Shown here one piece after another: positions 1 to 5,000 of a DNA stretch of 5,000 nucleotides (positions are counted from its first letter, which is position 1; the number at the start of each line of letters is the position of its first letter). The stretch is from Leptospira mayottensis 200901116. Lineage in GTDB: Bacteria > Spirochaetota > Leptospiria > Leptospirales > Leptospiraceae. The DNA lies in assembly GCF_000306675.2 (NCBI RefSeq), contig NZ_CP024871.1, positions 1,677,501-1,682,500 on the forward strand, in the 5' to 3' direction. The notes under the pieces were generated by a model, which made no database searches, was not told the DNA's origin, and was given only the letters and a program-made list of their open reading frames with translations. A program made the position numbers and the translations under genes.

Positions 1-22
1 AATCGTGAAAGAGCTGGGCCTT

Positions 23-1213
<1,191 letters not shown>

Positions 1214-1216
1214 GAA

Positions 1217-2248
<1,032 letters not shown>

Positions 2249-2309
2249 TTATTTCAGAACTCCCTGTTCGGCGACGCGCGTAGGGGAGAATTTTTAAGGT
2301 TTGTAATAC

Positions 2310-2338
2310 AGTATTTTCTCGGATAATTCTCTTGAAAA
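2310..2338 (-). promoter_or_regulatory. Weak candidate promoter for gap-pgk
   Basis: On the minus strand TTTTCA (2338-2333) and AATACT (2315-2310) are 17 bp apart, each matching four of six consensus bases. Transcription would start near 2303, giving a leader of about 80 bases. Alternatives in the same gap, such as TTGTAA with TAAATT further upstream, are no worse, so this is only a best guess. A promoter somewhere in 2225-2643 is likely because gap follows an unrelated gene pair by 419 bases. Confidence 0.25.
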
Positions 2339-2395
2339 TCCGTTTTTTGGGAAGAATTTAGGAATGAGTCTCAGATTTTTACAAGAAATCTCTGT

Positions 2396-2458
2396 TTGGC
2401 CTTGTTGCGTAAATACGGATTCTGTTCATGCGGCGTTATGCAAAGTGGAAACGGCCAA
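2396..2458. repeat. Nested inverted repeat
   Basis: The outer arms TTGGCC (2396-2401) and GGCCAA (2453-2458) are perfect complements. Inside them TTGCGTAA (2405-2412) pairs with TTATGCAA (2436-2443) with one G-T type mismatch. The two pairs are concentric and could form one long imperfect stem in RNA, or they could be the remains of a mobile-element end. No function is assigned. Confidence 0.4.
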
Positions 2459-2487
2459 TAATACAAATATCGTTAAAAAAATGGTCG

Positions 2488-2550
2488 TTCTATAGAAACA
2501 GTAGGAGTTCCTACGTTTTTGTGTAACGAAAGTATCCCACTTCTATAGAT
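2488..2550. repeat. Small element bounded by TCTATAGAA, possibly MITE-like
   Basis: TTCTATAGAA at 2488-2497 recurs as TTCTATAGA at 2541-2549. Because the core TCTATAGA is self-complementary, the two copies can be read as direct or inverted. Read inwards from each end the similarity continues imperfectly: TCTATAGAAACAGTAGGA from the left and TCTATAGAAGTGGGATA from the right, which looks like decayed terminal inverted repeats. Inside is GTAGGAGTTCCTAC (2501-2514), a 5-bp stem with a 4-base loop followed on the plus strand by GTTTTTG. It could be a miniature transposable remnant or a genus-typical intergenic palindrome. No transposase is present. Confidence 0.35.
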
Positions 2551-2555
2551 CGCTT

Positions 2556-2574
2556 TTTCCAACTTCGTTGGAAA
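2556..2574. repeat. 8-bp inverted repeat with 3-base loop
   Basis: TTTCCAAC TTC GTTGGAAA is a perfect 8-bp stem with a 3-base loop, about 70 bases downstream of the receiver stop. On the minus strand the stem is followed by AAGCG, not by a U-tract, so it is not a canonical intrinsic terminator. It could protect the 3' end of the kinase/receiver mRNA. Confidence 0.5.
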
Positions 2575-2643
2575 CCACTCGTACCGCTTTGCTGCTCGTC
2601 GGTTGTCTCGCTCAACAGGTTTTGGACAAAATTTTAAGTTGGT

Positions 2644-4532
<1,889 letters not shown>

Positions 4533-4576
4533 TTTGAATCGATCAGATTTTACTCATCAAATTGCCTGAGTATAAA

Positions 4577-4586
4577 CGTTCGAACG
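4577..4586. promoter_or_regulatory. 10-bp perfect palindrome in kinase leader
   Basis: CGTTCGAACG is perfectly self-complementary and lies about 10-19 bases downstream of the start point predicted from the kinase promoter. A regulator bound here would block early transcription. It also sits just upstream of TATACT (4574-4569), which could be a second -10 without a good -35. A 10-bp palindrome can occur by chance, so the site is tentative. Confidence 0.35.
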
Positions 4587-4601
4587 AAAAAGAGTCGGGT
4601 C

Positions 4602-4630
4602 AAGATATCATGCGGATCGAGCCTTGTCAA
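4602..4630 (-). promoter_or_regulatory. Promoter of the kinase/receiver operon
   Basis: On the minus strand a consensus -35 TTGACA (4630-4625) is followed after exactly 17 bp by TATCTT (4607-4602). It is preceded by TG one base away, making an extended -10 (TGATATCTT). Transcription should start near 4595, leaving a leader of about 63 bases before the kinase ATG. This is the best sigma70-type promoter in the window, and it is placed correctly for the kinase operon. Confidence 0.7.
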
Positions 4631-4644
4631 ATCGTAAAATCGAA

Positions 4645-4662
4645 AATTTGAATATTCAAATT
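4645..4662. promoter_or_regulatory. 18-bp perfect palindrome upstream of kinase promoter
   Basis: AATTTGAATATTCAAATT is perfectly self-complementary over 18 bp. Its centre is about 58 bases upstream of the predicted kinase start point and it ends 14 bases before the -35 box, a typical place for an activator dimer. It is A/T-rich and has no U-tract on either side, so it is unlikely to be the terminator of the upstream peptidase gene. The binding protein is unknown. Confidence 0.45.
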
Positions 4663-4712
4663 CACGCTATTGTTACCCTAAAGCCTTGGAAGTTCCGAAC
4701 GAATTGATTTTT

Positions 4713-4733
4713 GGCTTTTTTAGTTAAAAAACC
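4713..4733. repeat. A/T-rich hairpin downstream of the signal peptidase gene
   Basis: GG-C-TTTTTT-AGTT-AAAAAA-CC forms a stem with one bulged base, about 65 bases after the peptidase stop. It lacks a U-tract after the stem on the minus strand, so a role in ending that transcript is only a possibility. Confidence 0.3.
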
Positions 4734-4796
4734 TAAACAAATATTGGGACTATACTCGAAAAATCGATTTCAAAATTGAAAACGGTATGAGAAAAT

Positions 4797-5000
4797 TCAG
4801 AAAGCTTTTCCCAAGATATACTCGATGGGAATTGGACCGAAATCTCTGGAATCTGAACAAGAGTCCCGATTGTCGCAGAGTAAAAAATAATCTCGATCTT
4901 TGAGAATTAAAGGTTCACTATTATCCCGACTGGAAAAGCTTGCGGGAAACGGTGCTCGTTTATCTTCGAACCGTAGCACGAATCCGCCGTCGGAAAAATA
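4797..5000 (-). CDS. Type I signal peptidase, C-terminal fragment (5' end outside window)
   Basis: The last 67 residues of a signal peptidase I (LepB/SPase I, S26 family) that enters from beyond the window edge. These membrane-bound enzymes use a Ser-Lys dyad to remove signal peptides outside the inner membrane; the Ser and Lys boxes lie upstream and cannot be seen. Identification rests on [22 protein letters not shown] followed by IEYILGKAF, equivalent to family box E (GDNRxxSxDSR) and the G-P-V/I-P...GKA tail. Two box E positions differ: Cys42 of the fragment replaces the Gly of GDN, and Cys48 replaces the box E Ser (Ser278 in E. coli numbering). The frame is open to the edge, so the GTG at 4979 is an internal valine codon, not a start. 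The protein stops right after GKAF, where many relatives continue. It may be a divergent paralogue rather than the main LepB; pseudogene status cannot be judged from the fragment. Confidence 0.85.
   Translation of the reverse strand, partial: YFSDGGFVLRFEDKRAPFPASFSSRDNSEPLILKDRDYFLLCDNRDSCSDSRDFGPIPIEYILGKAF

Noticed and set aside
2501..2520. Intrinsic terminator at GTAGGAGTTCCTACGTTTTT
   Set aside because: The U-tract is on the plus strand, but no plus-strand gene leads into it. On the minus strand the 5-bp stem is followed by TGTTTC only, which is too weak to call.
2468..2630. Start-less open frame on the minus strand in the receiver-gap gap, reading through ERDNRRAAKRYEWFP
   Set aside because: It runs roughly 55 codons between stops but has no ATG, GTG or TTG start with a ribosome site, and it crosses the inverted repeats. 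It is more likely repeat-derived or chance open sequence than a gene.
4569..4603. Alternative kinase promoter TTGACC with TATACT
   Set aside because: The spacer is 23 bp, too long for sigma70, and the sequence 17 bp upstream of TATACT (CGACTC) is a poor -35. The TTGACA/TGATATCTT pair just upstream is far better.
4645..4662. LexA box for the 18-bp palindrome
   Set aside because: The leptospiral LexA box as I know it is TTTG-N5-CAAA; here the spacing is six (TTTG-AATATT-CAAA). Neither the kinase nor the peptidase is an expected SOS gene.
4797..4979. A 60-residue stand-alone small protein starting at GTG 4979
   Set aside because: The frame is open to the window edge and the translation matches the C-terminal box E region of signal peptidase I, so this is the tail of a larger gene and the GTG is an internal valine codon.

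Overview
The window looks like chromosomal DNA of a spirochaete, most probably a pathogenic Leptospira. This rests on moderate-to-low G+C with A/T-rich gaps, the protein sequences, and short palindromes in the gaps of a kind I associate with leptospires. No database search was possible, so the genus is an inference and the species is left open. Every supported gene is on the minus strand, so transcription runs from high to low coordinates. The long open frames on the plus strand lie opposite real genes and are shadows.

In transcription order: (1) 4797-5000 is the C-terminal end of a type I signal peptidase (lepB-like) that begins outside the window. Its last conserved box is recognisable but has two cysteines in place of usually conserved Gly and Ser. 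(2) 4533-4796 is an A/T-rich gap. It holds a strong-looking sigma70-type promoter (TTGACA, 17 bp, extended -10 TGATATCTT), a perfect 18-bp palindrome just upstream of it and a perfect 10-bp palindrome just downstream. (3) 3081-4532 is a soluble histidine kinase with two near-duplicate PAS domains followed by HisKA and HATPase_c. Both PAS domains carry a His and an Arg 20 residues apart, as in the heme pockets of FixL and EcDos. (4) 2644-3084 is a single-domain response regulator whose start overlaps the kinase stop (ATGA), so the two form a translationally coupled two-component pair. (5) 2225-2643 is a 419-bp gap with several inverted repeats, one possibly a small decayed MITE-like element, and the presumed promoter of the next operon. 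(6) 1217-2224 is gap (NAD-dependent glyceraldehyde-3-phosphate dehydrogenase) and 23-1213 is pgk (phosphoglycerate kinase), separated by 3 bases. They are consecutive glycolytic steps in one operon; tpiA often follows in bacteria but would lie outside the window.

The gap-pgk pair makes 1,3-bisphosphoglycerate and then uses it to make ATP. The kinase/receiver pair is a separate signalling unit. Because the receiver has no output domain, its target must be another protein encoded elsewhere. The most interesting lead is that the kinase may be a cytosolic heme-based (O2, NO, CO or redox) sensor with two heme PAS domains, driven by a promoter flanked by operator-like palindromes.
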